Counted from the first letter of the stretch, positions 36,104-46,544 are shown. The stretch: 64,000 bases of DNA from Sphingobacteriia bacterium (GCA_011390575.1 JAABSE010000001.1:1-64000), one strand, 5' to 3'. Made by a program: numbers and translations. The notes: generated by a model from the sequence alone, not told the origin.

Positions 36104-36526
36104 ATGTTACAGCCAAAGAAAACCAAATTCAGAAGGCAACAGAAAGGCAAAATGAAAGGCAACACCAAACGAGGTGCTGAGCTTGCCTTTGGAAGCTTTG
36201 GAATTAAATCTTTAGATGAATGCTGGATTACCAGCCGTCAGATAGAAGCTGCCCGTCAGGCTATTACCCGTCGTATGAAACGTGAAGGTCAGTTGTGGAT
36301 CAGAATTTTTCCCGATAAACCTGTTACCAAAAAGCCCGCTGAAGTAAGGATGGGTAAAGGTAAAGGTGCTCCGGAATATTTCGTAGCCAGGGTTAGCCCC
36401 GGTAGAATTCTTTTTGAATCCGAAGGCGTTACTTATGAAACTGCTAAGGAAGCTATGCGATTAGGCGCTCAAAAACTCCCTGTATTGACAAAATTTGTAG
36501 TCAGGAGAGATTTTGTTGTTGAATAG
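36104..36526 (+). CDS. rplP: Ribosomal protein L16
   Basis: The 140-residue L16 organises the A-site tRNA pocket on the 50S subunit. [31 protein letters not shown] and [14 protein letters not shown] are diagnostic. It is followed by an unusual 159-base gap before rpmC. Confidence 0.99.
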   Translation: MLQPKKTKFRRQQKGKMKGNTKRGAELAFGSFGIKSLDECWITSRQIEAARQAITRRMKREGQLWIRIFPDKPVTKKPAEVRMGKGKGAPEYFVARVSPGRILFESEGVTYETAKEAMRLGAQKLPVLTKFVVRRDFVVE

Positions 36527-36550
36527 TCAATTTATTTTAAATAATTTTTA

Positions 36551-36650
36551 TAACTTTGCAGCCTTTTTGGAGAGGATCCGTGCAAACAAGCCCCACTGAA
36601 AAGGGCCTCTGTTTGAAGATTACCTCTAAAGCATTGAAAAATAAATGCTT
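36551..36650 (+). promoter_or_regulatory. Structured leader and possible internal promoter before rpmC
   Basis: Inside the 159-base gap after rplP, TAACTTTG (36551-36558) matches the -7 box; the upstream TTTA at 36531 is poorly spaced. Downstream, CAAACA (36583-36588) and GCCC (36590-36593) pair with GGGC (36603-36606) and TGTTTG (36610-36615), and AAGCATT (36629-36635) pairs with AATGCTT (36644-36650). This could be a regulatory leader for the second half of the block. Confidence 0.5.
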
Positions 36651-36685
36651 ACTGCTTTTATGTACGATCTAAATTCGTTAATTAG

Positions 36686-36895
36686 ATGAAGCCAAATGTA
36701 ATACGAGAAATGTCAACCGGAGAGCTCAGAGAAAGGTTGGATGAGGAAAATAAGCAGCTTCTGAAGCTTAAGCTTAACCATTCTGTATCGCCCCTGGAAA
36801 ATCCAATGAAAATCCAGATATTCCGGAAAACCATTGCCAGGATAAAAACAGAGCTCCAAAGCAGGGCCATTGAAGAATCAAAAAGTAATGTTTAG
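36686..36895 (+). CDS. rpmC: Ribosomal protein L29
   Basis: The 69-residue L29 is a two-helix protein near the tunnel exit. REMSTGELRERLDEENKQLLKLKL and a C-terminal helix with IQIFRKTIARIKTEL are typical. It starts a new tight run of genes after the long gap and is spaced 4 bases from rpsQ. Confidence 0.97.
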   Translation: MKPNVIREMSTGELRERLDEENKQLLKLKLNHSVSPLENPMKIQIFRKTIARIKTELQSRAIEESKSNV

Positions 36896-36899
36896 ATAA

Positions 36900-37157
36900 A
36901 TGGAAACGAGAACCAGCAGAAAAGAAAGAGTCGGTGTAGTAACCAGTAACAAAATGGAAAAATCTTTTGTTATCAAGGTTTTGCGCCGCGTAAAACACCC
37001 CAAGTACGGGAAGTTTGTTAAGAAATCATCCAAATTTATGGCTCATGATGACAAAAATGAGGTTAACATAGGCGATACAGTTCGTATAATGGAAACCCGG
37101 CCCTTGAGCAAAAATAAATGTTGGAGATTAGTTGAAATCCTTGAAAGAGCTAAGTAA
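36900..37157 (+). CDS. rpsQ: Ribosomal protein S17
   Basis: The 85-residue S17 is an early-assembling OB-fold 30S protein. [21 protein letters not shown] and [23 protein letters not shown] are conserved. Two bases separate it from rplN. Confidence 0.98.
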   Translation: METRTSRKERVGVVTSNKMEKSFVIKVLRRVKHPKYGKFVKKSSKFMAHDDKNEVNIGDTVRIMETRPLSKNKCWRLVEILERAK

Positions 37158-37159
37158 TT

Positions 37160-37528
37160 ATGATACAACAAGAATCCAGACTATCAGTTGCAGATAACAG
37201 TGGCGCCAAGGAGGTATTGTGCATCAGGGTGTTAGGTGGTACAAAACGCCGTTATGCCGGCATTGGCGATAAAATAATCGTTACTGTTAAAGACGCTATT
37301 CCCAGCGGGAACATCAAAAAGGGTACCGTTTCAAAAGCTGTTGTTGTCAGAACCCGTAAGCATGTCAGACGTCCTGACGGATCTTATATCAAATTTGACG
37401 ACAATGCCGTTGTACTTCTGACTGCTAACGAAGAAATGAGAGGAACACGTATTTTTGGTCCTGTTGCCCGTGAGCTTCGTGAAAAGCAGTTTATGAAAAT
37501 CGTCTCACTAGCACCCGAAGTTCTTTAA
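37160..37528 (+). CDS. rplN: Ribosomal protein L14
   Basis: The 122-residue L14 forms inter-subunit bridges and contacts L19. It begins [18 protein letters not shown] and contains [31 protein letters not shown] ending, all family hallmarks. Confidence 0.99.
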   Translation: MIQQESRLSVADNSGAKEVLCIRVLGGTKRRYAGIGDKIIVTVKDAIPSGNIKKGTVSKAVVVRTRKHVRRPDGSYIKFDDNAVVLLTANEEMRGTRIFGPVARELREKQFMKIVSLAPEVL

Positions 37529-37549
37529 ATCGAAAAACATTAGTAAATT

Positions 37550-37870
37550 ATGCAAGCCAAATTACATATCAAAAAAGGTGACACTGTAAAGGCCATTGCG
37601 GGTAACTCCAAGGGTCAGCAGGGTAAGGTGCTGAGTATTGACCGGAAAAATAGCAGGGCTGTTGTTGAAGGACTCAATATTATTTCCAAGCACACCAAAC
37701 CCAATGCATCCAATACCCAGGGTGGTATTGTTAAGCAGGAAGCATCTATTCATATTTCCAACCTTATGTTGGTTGATGCAAAAGGTAACGCCACCAAAGT
37801 AGGCAGAAAGTTAAATGAGGATAACAAATCAGTTCGTTATTCTAAAAAGTCAGGGGAGGTTATTAAGTAA
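37550..37870 (+). CDS. rplX: Ribosomal protein L24
   Basis: The 106-residue L24 has the KOW segment [20 protein letters not shown] and starts 50S assembly. Its TAA stop overlaps the rplE ATG by one base (TAATG), pointing to coupled translation. Confidence 0.98.
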   Translation: MQAKLHIKKGDTVKAIAGNSKGQQGKVLSIDRKNSRAVVEGLNIISKHTKPNASNTQGGIVKQEASIHISNLMLVDAKGNATKVGRKLNEDNKSVRYSKKSGEVIK

Positions 37871-38427
37871 TGAGCTATATACCAAGACTTAAAGATAAGT
37901 ATGATAAGGAAATTATTCCTTCTCTTACTTCCGAGTTCAACTACAGCAACGTAATGGAAGTTCCAAAACTTACCAAGATTTGTTTAAATCAGGGTTTGGG
38001 AATTGCCATTACCGACAAGAAGATCATAGATAATGCCATTGAAGAAATGACCCTTATCGCTGGTCAGAGAGCTGTTCCTACTACCTCTAAAAAGGATATT
38101 TCCAACTTTAAACTGCGTCGTGGCATGCCTATCGGTGCCAGGGTTACATTGCGCGGTTCGAAAATGTATGAATTCCTTGACAGACTGATATCCGTTTCTT
38201 TACCCCGTATTCGCGACTTCAGAGGTATCAATGAAAAAGGTTTCGACGGACGTGGAAACTTTAGCCTGGGAGTGACTGAGCAAATTATCTTTCCTGAAAT
38301 TGATATTGATAAAATCAATAAAATTACAGGTATGGATATAACCTTTGTTACCACTGCCGGTACCGATAAAGAAGCCTTTGCATTGCTTCGTGAGTTCGGA
38401 ATTCCCTTTAAAAATGTCAAAAAATAA
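37870..38427 (+). CDS. rplE: Ribosomal protein L5
   Basis: The 185-residue L5 binds 5S rRNA in the central protuberance. [31 protein letters not shown] and [18 protein letters not shown] are diagnostic. Confidence 0.99.
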   Translation: MSYIPRLKDKYDKEIIPSLTSEFNYSNVMEVPKLTKICLNQGLGIAITDKKIIDNAIEEMTLIAGQRAVPTTSKKDISNFKLRRGMPIGARVTLRGSKMYEFLDRLISVSLPRIRDFRGINEKGFDGRGNFSLGVTEQIIFPEIDIDKINKITGMDITFVTTAGTDKEAFALLREFGIPFKNVKK

Positions 38428-38439
38428 AATATTCCGATA

Positions 38440-38709
38440 ATGGCAAAAGAATCAATGAAAGCCCGCGAGAGAAAAAGAGAAAAACTCGTGGCCAAATATG
38501 CGAAAAAACGTGCAGAACTTATTGCAGCGGGAGACTATGAAGGACTTCAGAAACTACCCAAAAATGCTTCGCCAGTTCGCCTGCACAACAGATGTAAATT
38601 AACCGGTAGACCCAAAGGCTACATGAGACAATTTGGTATTTCACGTATTAATTTCCGGGAAATGGCAAGTAACGGGCTCATTCCCGGGGTTACCAAAGCG
38701 AGTTGGTAA
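38440..38709 (+). CDS. rpsN: Ribosomal protein S14, zinc-free form
   Basis: The 89-residue S14 is the long form without the four zinc-binding Cys; only one Cys ([16 protein letters not shown]) is present. It sits in the 30S head. The zinc-free form means its function does not depend on zinc supply, in line with the zinc-free L36 encoded further on. Confidence 0.97.
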   Translation: MAKESMKARERKREKLVAKYAKKRAELIAAGDYEGLQKLPKNASPVRLHNRCKLTGRPKGYMRQFGISRINFREMASNGLIPGVTKASW

Positions 38710-38736
38710 AATTTATAACTTTATTTTTTAATAGAA

Positions 38737-39144
38737 ATGACAACTGATCCAATTTCAGATTACCTTACAAGAATAAGGAATGCCGTTAAGGCCAATCACA
38801 GGATTGTAGAAATTCCTGCATCTAATCTCAAAAAGGGGATCACAAAAATCCTTTTTGAGAAAGGGTACATCCTAAATTACAAATTTGAAGAAGGTGTTGA
38901 TAGCGCCAAGGATAATAACATTAAAATTGCCTTGAAGTATCATCCTTCTACAAAAATTCCTGCTATCAATTCTCTGAGCAGAATCAGCAGACCCGGTTTA
39001 AGAAAGTATTGCAGTCACAATAACTTGCCCAGGGTAATGAACGGTTTAGGTATTGCCATAATTTCTACTTCCAAAGGTTTAATCACCGACAAAGAGGCCC
39101 GCAAAGAAGGCGTGGGCGGAGAAGTAATTTGTTACGTAAGCTAA
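38737..39144 (+). CDS. rpsH: Ribosomal protein S8
   Basis: The 135-residue S8 binds helix 21 of 16S rRNA and in E. coli represses the spc operon. [18 protein letters not shown], the C-terminal [25 protein letters not shown] are conserved. No S8-type mimic was sought successfully at rplE here. Confidence 0.98.
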   Translation: MTTDPISDYLTRIRNAVKANHRIVEIPASNLKKGITKILFEKGYILNYKFEEGVDSAKDNNIKIALKYHPSTKIPAINSLSRISRPGLRKYCSHNNLPRVMNGLGIAIISTSKGLITDKEARKEGVGGEVICYVS

Positions 39145-39157
39145 AAGGAAAGAAACT

Positions 39158-39715
39158 ATGTCAAGAATAGGAAAATTACCTGTACAAATTCCTGCCGGTG
39201 TTACTGTTAGCGTTAATGATAAAAATATTGTTACCGTTAAGGGCCCCAAAGGAGAATTAACCCAAGAATTAAAAGGTGATATTACCGTTTCAATAGAAGA
39301 CGGATCACTAAGTCTGGAACGCCCCACTGAACAAAAGAAACACAAGGCCCTGCATGGGCTTTACCGTTCTTTGATCAATAATATGGTTATTGGAGTTTCT
39401 GAAGGTTACAAAATCGTTCAGGAACTTGTCGGTGTTGGGTACAAAGCATCCAATACAGGCCAGCTACTCGAGCTGGGCCTGGGATATTCTCACAACATTT
39501 TCATCGAACTTCCCAAGGAGGTGAAAGTTGAAACTGTGACTGAAAGAGGTAAAAACCCGCTGATTATTCTGGAATCATACGATAAACAACTTATTGGTCA
39601 GGTTGCGGCAAAGATTAGATCTTTACGTAAACCCGAACCATACAAAGGTAAAGGTGTCAAGTTCCAGGGTGAAGTACTTCGCAGAAAAGCAGGTAAATCA
39701 GCTACCGGTAAATAA
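39158..39715 (+). CDS. rplF: Ribosomal protein L6
   Basis: The 185-residue L6 consists of two similar domains near the factor-binding site. MSRIGKLPVQIPAGVTV and the C-terminal KPEPYKGKGVKFQGEVLRRKAGKS are diagnostic. Confidence 0.99.
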   Translation: MSRIGKLPVQIPAGVTVSVNDKNIVTVKGPKGELTQELKGDITVSIEDGSLSLERPTEQKKHKALHGLYRSLINNMVIGVSEGYKIVQELVGVGYKASNTGQLLELGLGYSHNIFIELPKEVKVETVTERGKNPLIILESYDKQLIGQVAAKIRSLRKPEPYKGKGVKFQGEVLRRKAGKSATGK

Positions 39716-39747
39716 TCTTTAAACACTTAATTAAAATCATCTGATAG

Positions 39748-40107
39748 ATGGCAACAACAAGTAAATCAAATAGAAGGCTAAAAATTAAGTACCGGGTACG
39801 TAAAAGAGTCTTTGGATCAGACGAAAAGCCAAGGCTTTCGGTTTTCAGAAGTAACAAACAGATATATGCTCAGCTGATTAATGATAATAAAGGTGCTACA
39901 ATAGTTTCTGCTTCCAGCCGTGAAAAGGTTTTTGCAGATAAAAAAGTACCTAAATCAGAAATGGCAAAAGAAGTAGGAAAACTTCTGGCTGAAAAAGCTA
40001 AAGAGGCCGGAATCGAGACTATTGTATTTGATCGTAACGGATATTTGTATCACGGTAGAGTAAAATCTTTGGCGGAAGGTGCCAGAGAAGGAGGTTTAAA
40101 ATTCTAA
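39748..40107 (+). CDS. rplR: Ribosomal protein L18
   Basis: The 119-residue L18 is a 5S rRNA-binding protein. [27 protein letters not shown] and the C-terminal [24 protein letters not shown] match the family. It is followed by rpsE after 5 bases. Confidence 0.98.
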   Translation: MATTSKSNRRLKIKYRVRKRVFGSDEKPRLSVFRSNKQIYAQLINDNKGATIVSASSREKVFADKKVPKSEMAKEVGKLLAEKAKEAGIETIVFDRNGYLYHGRVKSLAEGAREGGLKF

Positions 40108-40112
40108 AGACT

Positions 40113-40631
40113 ATGACAAACGCAAACGTAAAAAAAGTAAAATCCAGCGAGATAGAATTCAAAGACAGGTTGGTTAGCATACAGCGTGTCACCAAAGTTA
40201 CCAAAGGTGGTAGAACCTTTAGTTTCTCTGCTATTGTTGTAGTTGGGAATGAAAACGGAGTTGTTGGATACGGTCTTGGAAAAGCCAAGGAAGTAACTAC
40301 GGCAATCAGCAAAGGAATTGATGATGCCAAGAAGCACCTTATCAAGGTTCCGATTCATAAAGGTACTATCCCCCATTTCCAAAAGGGTAAATACAGTGGT
40401 GCCAATGTAATGATTCGTCCTGCTGCCAACGGTACCGGTGTTATTGCCGGTGGAGCCATGAGGGCGGTGCTGGAAAGTGTTGGTGTAACCGATGTTTTGG
40501 CAAAATCCCAGGGTTCTTCCAATCCGCACAGTGTTGTAAAAGCCACCATTGATGCACTTACCAAACTCAGAGACCCTTTTACTGTTGCACAACAAAGAGG
40601 CGTTTCTGTTGACAAAGTTTTCAACGGCTAA
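40113..40631 (+). CDS. rpsE: Ribosomal protein S5
   Basis: The 172-residue S5 guards mRNA entry and decoding accuracy. The N-terminal [24 protein letters not shown] (double-stranded RNA-binding fold) and [17 protein letters not shown] are conserved. A strong hairpin and a 118-base gap separate it from rpmD, unlike most spc operons where these genes adjoin. Confidence 0.98.
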   Translation: MTNANVKKVKSSEIEFKDRLVSIQRVTKVTKGGRTFSFSAIVVVGNENGVVGYGLGKAKEVTTAISKGIDDAKKHLIKVPIHKGTIPHFQKGKYSGANVMIRPAANGTGVIAGGAMRAVLESVGVTDVLAKSQGSSNPHSVVKATIDALTKLRDPFTVAQQRGVSVDKVFNG

Positions 40632-40642
40632 TCATAACCGGT

Positions 40643-40682
40643 ATTGTAAACGGGTTATTTCAAAAAGTAACCCGTTTGCAAT
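40643..40682 (+). promoter_or_regulatory. Strong hairpin between rpsE and rpmD
   Basis: ATTGTAAACGGGTTA (40643-40657) pairs with TAACCCGTTTGCAAT (40668-40682), 15 pairs including one U-G, with a 10-base loop. The T run needed for a terminator is missing; a second small stem CCCTG/CAGGG (40708-40723) follows. It may be an attenuator, RNase site or protein-binding element. Confidence 0.65.
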
Positions 40683-40749
40683 GTTTAAAAAAATCATATT
40701 TTTCTTGCCCTGTTAATTCAGGGATGTAAAATAAAATATTGTTTTTCTC

Positions 40750-40935
40750 ATGAAAAAATATAAAATAGCTCAAATCAAGAGTGCGATTAAACGCCCGGAT
40801 AAGCAGAAAAAAACACTTCATGCGCTGGGTTTACGCAAGCTTAACAGACCGGTTGTAGTTGAGGGTACCCCTCAGTTGCTGGGTATGATTGACAAAGTAA
40901 AGCATCTTCTGAGTATAGAAGAAGTGCAGGCATAA
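40750..40935 (+). CDS. rpmD: Ribosomal protein L30
   Basis: The 61-residue L30 has the compact KYKIAQIKSAIKRPDKQKKTLHALGLRKLNR pattern (two helices, three strands). It lies after the hairpin gap and 39 bases before rplO. Confidence 0.97.
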   Translation: MKKYKIAQIKSAIKRPDKQKKTLHALGLRKLNRPVVVEGTPQLLGMIDKVKHLLSIEEVQA

Positions 40936-40974
40936 TCATCTTAATAGGTAATAATTTTTAAATTTGCATATAAA

Positions 40975-41421
40975 ATGGATTTAAGTAATCTTAAGCCAGC
41001 AAATGGTTCAGTAAAAACTGAGAAAAGGATTGGTCGTGGTCAGGGTTCCGGCAGAGGCGGTACTTCTACCAGAGGTCACAAAGGGGCAAAATCCCGCTCA
41101 GGATACAGCAGCAAGGCAGGTTTTGAAGGTGGCCAGATGTCACTTGCCAGAAGACTGCCCAAGTTTGGCTTTAAAAATCGTTTCAGGGTAGAATATACCG
41201 GAATTAACCTGGATATTATTCAACAACTGGTTGATAAAAAAGGTCTTTCTGTTATAAATCCCGAAGTATTGGCTGAAAATGGTCTTTCATCCGGCAAAGA
41301 TCTGATTAAAATTCTTGGTCGTGGCGAAATCAATGCTGCCATAGAAATTACGGCTCATAAATTTTCCGCCTCAGCAATAAAAGCCATTGAATCTAAAGGT
41401 GGTAAAATAAACACTCTATAG
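40975..41421 (+). CDS. rplO: Ribosomal protein L15
   Basis: The 148-residue L15 has the Gly-rich, extended N-terminal part (KRIGRGQGSGRGGTSTRGHKG) that threads into 23S rRNA and a globular C-terminal domain ending AIKAIESKGGKINTL. secY begins 9 bases downstream. Confidence 0.98.
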   Translation: MDLSNLKPANGSVKTEKRIGRGQGSGRGGTSTRGHKGAKSRSGYSSKAGFEGGQMSLARRLPKFGFKNRFRVEYTGINLDIIQQLVDKKGLSVINPEVLAENGLSSGKDLIKILGRGEINAAIEITAHKFSASAIKAIESKGGKINTL

Positions 41422-41430
41422 ATATAAGTA

Positions 41431-42792
41431 ATGAAAAGATTTTTCCAGACACTGCAAAATATCTATCGAATCGAAGACTTACGGATTCGAATCATAAACA
41501 CTTTGGGAATCATTTTGATTTACCGACTGGGCTCTTATGTTGTACTTCCCGGAGTAGACCCACAAATGCTGGATGCCCTTGAATCACAAACATCTGATGG
41601 ATTGCTCGGTTTGTTAAATATGTTTTCTGGTGGTTCCTTCTCAAGGGCTTCTATCTTTGCATTGGGTATCATGCCCTATATTAGTGCATCGATTGTAATT
41701 CAGCTCCTGGGTGTTGCTGTGCCTTATTTTCAAAAACTTCAGAAAGAAGGAGAAAGTGGACGTAAAAAGATCAATCAGATTACGCGTTATCTTACGGTGA
41801 TTATTACTGGTGCTCAGGCTCCTGCTTATATTGCCAACCTTGCGTCTCAGCTTCCCCGCGAAGGGATAACGCCTTTTGATGGTGATCCCGGAGCATCTAT
41901 GACCTTCTTTGTTATTTCTTCAGTGATTATACTTATTGCAGGTACCATGTTTGTCATGTGGCTGGGTGAGAAAATTACTGACAAAGGAATTGGTAACGGT
42001 ATTTCACTCATAATTATGGTGGGTATTATTGCCAACCTGCCCAACGCACTGGCTTTTGAGTTCATCGCAAGAATGGAAGAAGCAGGAGGGGGCCTGGTTA
42101 TTTTCCTGGTTGAAATTGTTGTGCTGATGGGTGTTATTGTTCTGAGTATTTTACTTGTTCAGGGCACGCGTCGTATTCCCGTTCAGTTTGCAAAACGTGT
42201 AGTTGGCAATAAACAATATGGAGGCGTCAGGCAGTATATTCCCTTGAAGGTGAATGCAGCAGGAGTTATGCCCATCATCTTTGCCCAGGCAATTATGTTT
42301 ATTCCCATCACCGTAGCGGGTTTTTCTGATTCAGAAGCAATGAGTGGTTTTGCTGCCACATTTTCCAATTTTCTGGGATTCTGGTATAACTTTACTTTTG
42401 CTACCCTGATTATTCTCTTTACCTACTTCTATACAGCTATTACTGTTAATCCTAACCAGATGGCTGAGGATATGAAGAAGAACGGTGGTTTTATTCCGGG
42501 AGTGAAACCGGGAAAACGTACCGCCGAATTTATTGATAATGTAATGTCAAAGATTACCCTGCCTGGCTCTATTTTCCTTGCTTTTGTTGCTATTATGCCT
42601 GCAATTGTGAGTTTGATGGGTGTAACAGGTCAGTTTGCACAGTTCTTTGGAGGTACTTCTCTGTTGATTATGGTAGGTGTAGTATTAGATACCTTACAGC
42701 AGATAGAAAGTCATCTGTTAATGCGTCATTACGATGGTTTGACCAAATCAGGCAGAATTAAAGGACGTTCATCCATGGGAATGACAGGTTAA
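41431..42792 (+). CDS. secY: SecY, protein translocase channel subunit
   Basis: The 453-residue inner-membrane protein has ten predicted helices forming the SecYEG channel. The plug-proximal segment GIMPYISASIVIQLL, the cytoplasmic QKEGESGRKKINQITRYLT loop and GIGNGISLIIMVGI are SecY hallmarks. It exports Sec substrates, including the T9SS cargo and lipoproteins encoded in this window. It is the largest gene of the spc part of the block. Confidence 0.99.
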   Translation: MKRFFQTLQNIYRIEDLRIRIINTLGIILIYRLGSYVVLPGVDPQMLDALESQTSDGLLGLLNMFSGGSFSRASIFALGIMPYISASIVIQLLGVAVPYFQKLQKEGESGRKKINQITRYLTVIITGAQAPAYIANLASQLPREGITPFDGDPGASMTFFVISSVIILIAGTMFVMWLGEKITDKGIGNGISLIIMVGIIANLPNALAFEFIARMEEAGGGLVIFLVEIVVLMGVIVLSILLVQGTRRIPVQFAKRVVGNKQYGGVRQYIPLKVNAAGVMPIIFAQAIMFIPITVAGFSDSEAMSGFAATFSNFLGFWYNFTFATLIILFTYFYTAITVNPNQMAEDMKKNGGFIPGVKPGKRTAEFIDNVMSKITLPGSIFLAFVAIMPAIVSLMGVTGQFAQFFGGTSLLIMVGVVLDTLQQIESHLLMRHYDGLTKSGRIKGRSSMGMTG

Positions 42793-42803
42793 TTTAACCT
42801 ATA

Positions 42804-43604
42804 ATGATAGAATATAAATCCGAGAAAGAAATAGAATTAATTCGGGAGAGTTCTTTGCTTGTTGCGAAAACTTTAGGCGAGGTTGCGAAAGTTATTCGAC
42901 CGGGAATTAAAACCATTGAACTGGATAAACTTGCAGAAGAGTTTATTCTTGATAATGGAGCTAAACCTGGTTTTAAAGGCTATCACGGTTTTAGCGGAAG
43001 CTTATGTATATCACCTAATGAACAGGTTGTTCATGGTATCCCCGGACAAAGGGAACTTAAGGATGGTGACATTGTTTCTATTGACTGTGGAGTGTTAAAG
43101 AATGGCTTTTATGGCGACTCTGCCTTCACCTTTGCCATTGGAGAAATTGAGGAATCTGTCAGGCGGCTGTTGAATGTTACCCACGAATGTTTGCTACTAG
43201 GTATTGAACAAGCGGTAGAAGGTAATACACTGGGAGATATCTCATTTACTATCCAGGATCATGCTGAAAAAGCTGGATACACAGTAGTACGTGAATTGGT
43301 AGGTCACGGTTTAGGCCGTAACCTTCATGAAGCACCTGAAGTACCTAATTTTGGCAAAAAGGGCAAAGGGTTGACCTTAAGAAAAGGATTGGTTATAGCC
43401 ATTGAACCTATGATCAACCTGGGTAAGCGATTTGTTGTACAGGAAAAGGATGGCTGGACCATTCGTACTTCCGACCGTCAACCCTCGGCACACTACGAGC
43501 ATACCATTTCCGTAGGAAAAGAAAAAGCCGATATTTTGTCATCGTTTTCGTATGTAAGAGAAGCGCTCAAATCTAATATAAACAACAAATTAATTATTGA
43601 ATAA
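42804..43604 (+). CDS. map: Methionine aminopeptidase type I
   Basis: The 266-residue metalloenzyme removes N-terminal Met from new proteins. The metal ligands are visible in [21 protein letters not shown] (Asp), [10 protein letters not shown] (His) and IEPM / YEHTISV (Glu). It lies between secY and infA, 11 and 2 bases away, as in many Gram-positive and Bacteroidota spc operons. Confidence 0.98.
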   Translation: MIEYKSEKEIELIRESSLLVAKTLGEVAKVIRPGIKTIELDKLAEEFILDNGAKPGFKGYHGFSGSLCISPNEQVVHGIPGQRELKDGDIVSIDCGVLKNGFYGDSAFTFAIGEIEESVRRLLNVTHECLLLGIEQAVEGNTLGDISFTIQDHAEKAGYTVVRELVGHGLGRNLHEAPEVPNFGKKGKGLTLRKGLVIAIEPMINLGKRFVVQEKDGWTIRTSDRQPSAHYEHTISVGKEKADILSSFSYVREALKSNINNKLIIE

Positions 43605-43606
43605 GT

Positions 43607-43825
43607 ATGGCAAAACAAGCCTCGATACAACAAGACGGAACCGTAATAGAGTCATTGGGAAATGCAATGTTTCGTGTTGAATTGGAGAATGGACATATAA
43701 TTACTGCCCATATCTCAGGGAAGATGCGCATGCACTATATCAAAATTCTACCCGGAGATAAGGTGAAGATTGAAATGTCGCCGTACGATTTATCCAAAGG
43801 TAGAATAACTTTTAGGTACAAGTAA
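43607..43825 (+). CDS. infA: Translation initiation factor IF-1
   Basis: The 72-residue OB-fold protein blocks the A site during initiation. [24 protein letters not shown] and [19 protein letters not shown] are characteristic. It is two bases from map. Confidence 0.98.
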   Translation: MAKQASIQQDGTVIESLGNAMFRVELENGHIITAHISGKMRMHYIKILPGDKVKIEMSPYDLSKGRITFRYK

Positions 43826-43859
43826 TAAGTATAATCTGAACACAGTAAAAAACTGCCAA

Positions 43860-43976
43860 ATGAAAGTAAGAGTATCTGTAAAAAAAAGAAGCCCCGAATG
43901 TAAGATTGTACGTCGCAAGGGCAGGATTTATGTAATCAACAAAAAGAACCCCAAGTTTAAACAACGTCAGGGATAA
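43860..43976 (+). CDS. rpmJ: Ribosomal protein L36, zinc-free form
   Basis: A 38-residue reading frame starting ATG 43860 begins [20 protein letters not shown] and ends [12 protein letters not shown], clearly L36. The zinc ligands of the C+ form (three Cys and one His) are reduced to a single Cys, so it should not bind zinc. It lies between infA and rpsM, the expected place, and is too short for many gene finders. Confidence 0.97.
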   Translation: MKVRVSVKKRSPECKIVRRKGRIYVINKKNPKFKQRQG

Positions 43977-44005
43977 TTTTGATAAAATTTTAATATTAGA
44001 AATAT

Positions 44006-44383
44006 ATGGCACGTATTGCAGGAATTGATATCCCCAAGAACAAACGAGGTGAAATTGCCCTTACCTACATTTTTGGTATTGGCAAAAGCACAGCGCAGAA
44101 AATTCTGGTAGAAGCCGGTGTTGATGTTAGCATCAAAGTTCAGGACTGGAATGATGATCAAATTACCAATATTCGTAATATTATCAATGATAACTACAAA
44201 GTAGAAGGTGGTTTGCGTTCTGAAGTACAGATGAACATTAAGCGCCTGATGGATATTGGATGCTACAGAGGTATACGTCACAGAATCGGGTTACCCCTCA
44301 GAGGTCAGAAGACCAAGAACAATGCCCGCACCCGCAAAGGGAAGAAAAAAACTGTGGCCAACAAGAAAAAAGCTACCAAATAA
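44006..44383 (+). CDS. rpsM: Ribosomal protein S13
   Basis: The 125-residue S13 in the 30S head contacts P-site tRNA and 50S bridges. [21 protein letters not shown] and [25 protein letters not shown] are diagnostic. It opens the alpha-operon part (rpsM-rpsK-rpsD-rpoA-rplQ). Confidence 0.98.
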   Translation: MARIAGIDIPKNKRGEIALTYIFGIGKSTAQKILVEAGVDVSIKVQDWNDDQITNIRNIINDNYKVEGGLRSEVQMNIKRLMDIGCYRGIRHRIGLPLRGQKTKNNARTRKGKKKTVANKKKATK

Positions 44384-44452
44384 AGTAATTATTTTTATTG
44401 AAGCCACTTATCTCCGGATAGGTTGCTTGATCAGAGAAATTTTAAGAAAATT

Positions 44453-44851
44453 ATGGCAAAATCAACCAAAGGAGCACGTAGTAGCAAGAAACGTGTAGTA
44501 AAAGTAGAGGCTGTAGGCCAGGCCCACATCTTTGCTTCTTTTAATAATATTATTATTTCCCTAACCAATAACAGCGGGCAGGTTATCTCCTGGGCTTCTG
44601 CAGGGAAAATGGGCTTTAAAGGTTCAAAGAAAAATACTCCGTATGCAGGACAGCTTGCCGCTACCGATGCTGCTAAAACTGCATATGACGCTGGTTTGCG
44701 CAAAGTAAAAGTGTTTGTTAAAGGACCCGGCTCAGGGAGAGAATCTGCAATCAGAACATTGCATTCTTCAGGTATTGAAGTCATTGAAATTATGGATGTT
44801 ACTCCATTACCCCACAATGGTTGCAGACCACCCAAAAGAAGAAGAGTTTAA
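44453..44851 (+). CDS. rpsK: Ribosomal protein S11
   Basis: The 132-residue S11 is a platform protein. ATG 44453 ([14 protein letters not shown]) is chosen over an upstream TTG because it gives the family's usual start. [30 protein letters not shown] and the final [18 protein letters not shown] are conserved. Confidence 0.98.
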   Translation: MAKSTKGARSSKKRVVKVEAVGQAHIFASFNNIIISLTNNSGQVISWASAGKMGFKGSKKNTPYAGQLAATDAAKTAYDAGLRKVKVFVKGPGSGRESAIRTLHSSGIEVIEIMDVTPLPHNGCRPPKRRRV

Positions 44852-44895
44852 TTCTAATCAAACACGATTTTTTAAAATAGTATTATAACAAGAAT

Positions 44896-45501
44896 ATGGC
44901 AAGATATAGAGGACCCAAGACAAAGATTGCACGAAAATTTGGTGATGCGATTTTTGGTGCCGATAAAGCATTTGAAAAGAAAAAGTATCCTCCGGGGATG
45001 CATGGCGCTAACAAAAGAAGAAAAAAGCAGTCAGAATATGGTATTCAGCTGCAGGAAAAGCAAAAAGCGAAATATACCTATGGTTTGCTTGAAAAGCAGT
45101 TTGCTAACTTGTTTGAGAAAGCCACCCGTAAAAAAGGTATTACCGGTGAAATTTTGCTCCAGTTACTCGAAGCAAGACTTGATAATGTAGTTTACCGTTT
45201 GGGTATTGCACCCACACGAAGTGCTGCACGTCAATTTGTAGGACACAGACACATTACCGTTAACGGAGAAGTGGTTAATATACCTTCTTACACAGTACGT
45301 CCCGGTGATGTTATCGGAGTAAGAGAAAAATCCAAAAGCCTTGAAGCGATTACCGATTCACTCAGTGGAAGATCCAATATCTTTGGCTGGCTGGAATGGG
45401 ACGAGCAAAAAATGGAAGGCAAGTTTCTGAATATGCCTGAAAGGGACATTATTCCTGAAAATATCAAAGAACAGCTCATCGTCGAGTTGTACTCTAAGTA
45501 A
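44896..45501 (+). CDS. rpsD: Ribosomal protein S4
   Basis: The 201-residue S4 starts 30S assembly and in E. coli represses the alpha operon. It has the S4 RNA-binding domain [27 protein letters not shown]. The N-terminal zinc-finger Cys are absent, so it is the zinc-free type. A loop [21 protein letters not shown] is typical. Confidence 0.98.
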   Translation: MARYRGPKTKIARKFGDAIFGADKAFEKKKYPPGMHGANKRRKKQSEYGIQLQEKQKAKYTYGLLEKQFANLFEKATRKKGITGEILLQLLEARLDNVVYRLGIAPTRSAARQFVGHRHITVNGEVVNIPSYTVRPGDVIGVREKSKSLEAITDSLSGRSNIFGWLEWDEQKMEGKFLNMPERDIIPENIKEQLIVELYSK

Positions 45502-45546
45502 TAAACAATTGAATTGAGTTATCGTAAAAATAAAACCCACTGATAA

Positions 45547-46539
45547 ATGGCAATATTAGCTTTTCAAAAACCGGATAAAGTCATAATGCTCGAGTCTGAT
45601 GGGAGCTTTGGAAAATTTGAATTCAGACCCCTTGAACCGGGGTATGGAATTACCGTTGGTAATTCTCTCAGACGAATCCTGCTCTCTTCTCTTGAAGGTT
45701 TTGCCGTTACATCTATACGGATTGATAGTGTAGAACATGAGTTCTCCTCAATAAAAGGTGTTGTAGAAGATGTAACCGAAATCGTGCTTAACCTGAAGAA
45801 AGTCCGGTTCAGACAGAAAGTTGAAGAGGAGGATAGTGAAAAAGTAACCATCAATATATCGGGACAGGATGTATTTAAAGCCGGGGATCTGAATAACTCA
45901 CTTTCTAATTTTCAGGTGATCAATACTGAAGAAGTTATCTGTAATATGGAACCTTCAGTCAATCTCAATATTGAGTTGACCATCGAAAAAGGAAGAGGGT
46001 ATGTTCCTGCTGAAGAAAACAAACCGTTAAACCCGGTTATTGGGCAAATTGCAATAGATTCAATTTTCACGCCGGTGAAAAATGTTAAGTTTTTTGTTGA
46101 AAACTATCGTGTTGAACAAAAAACTGACTATGAAAAGCTTGTAATTGAGATCCTTACCGATGGCTCTATTACTCCCAAAGAAGCTCTGAAAGAGGCAGCA
46201 AAGATCCTCATTTTCCACTTTATGCTTTTCTCTGACGAAAAGATAACCCTGGATGCTGAAGAAAAAGCTACCAGCGAAGAGTTTGATGAGACTTCACTAC
46301 ACATGCGCCAGTTGCTTAAAACCAAACTGGTTGACCTGGACCTTAGTGTCAGGGCACTCAACTGCCTGAAAGCAGCTGACGTGGAAACACTGGCTGATCT
46401 CGTATCACTCAACAAGCATGACCTTCTCAAATTCAGGAATTTTGGTAAAAAATCTCTTACTGAACTTGAAGAACTTATTAAGTCCAAAAACCTTAGTTTT
46501 GGCATGAATCTTTCAAAATACAAATTAGATAAGGACTAA
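45547..46539 (+). CDS. rpoA: RNA polymerase alpha subunit
   Basis: The 330-residue alpha subunit has the N-terminal dimerisation domain ([23 protein letters not shown], about 33-55) and the C-terminal DNA/activator-binding domain (about 255-325, with [18 protein letters not shown] and [13 protein letters not shown]). It begins RNA polymerase assembly. rplQ follows 5 bases later. Confidence 0.99.
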   Translation: MAILAFQKPDKVIMLESDGSFGKFEFRPLEPGYGITVGNSLRRILLSSLEGFAVTSIRIDSVEHEFSSIKGVVEDVTEIVLNLKKVRFRQKVEEEDSEKVTINISGQDVFKAGDLNNSLSNFQVINTEEVICNMEPSVNLNIELTIEKGRGYVPAEENKPLNPVIGQIAIDSIFTPVKNVKFFVENYRVEQKTDYEKLVIEILTDGSITPKEALKEAAKILIFHFMLFSDEKITLDAEEKATSEEFDETSLHMRQLLKTKLVDLDLSVRALNCLKAADVETLADLVSLNKHDLLKFRNFGKKSLTELEELIKSKNLSFGMNLSKYKLDKD

Positions 46540-46544
46540 TTGAA

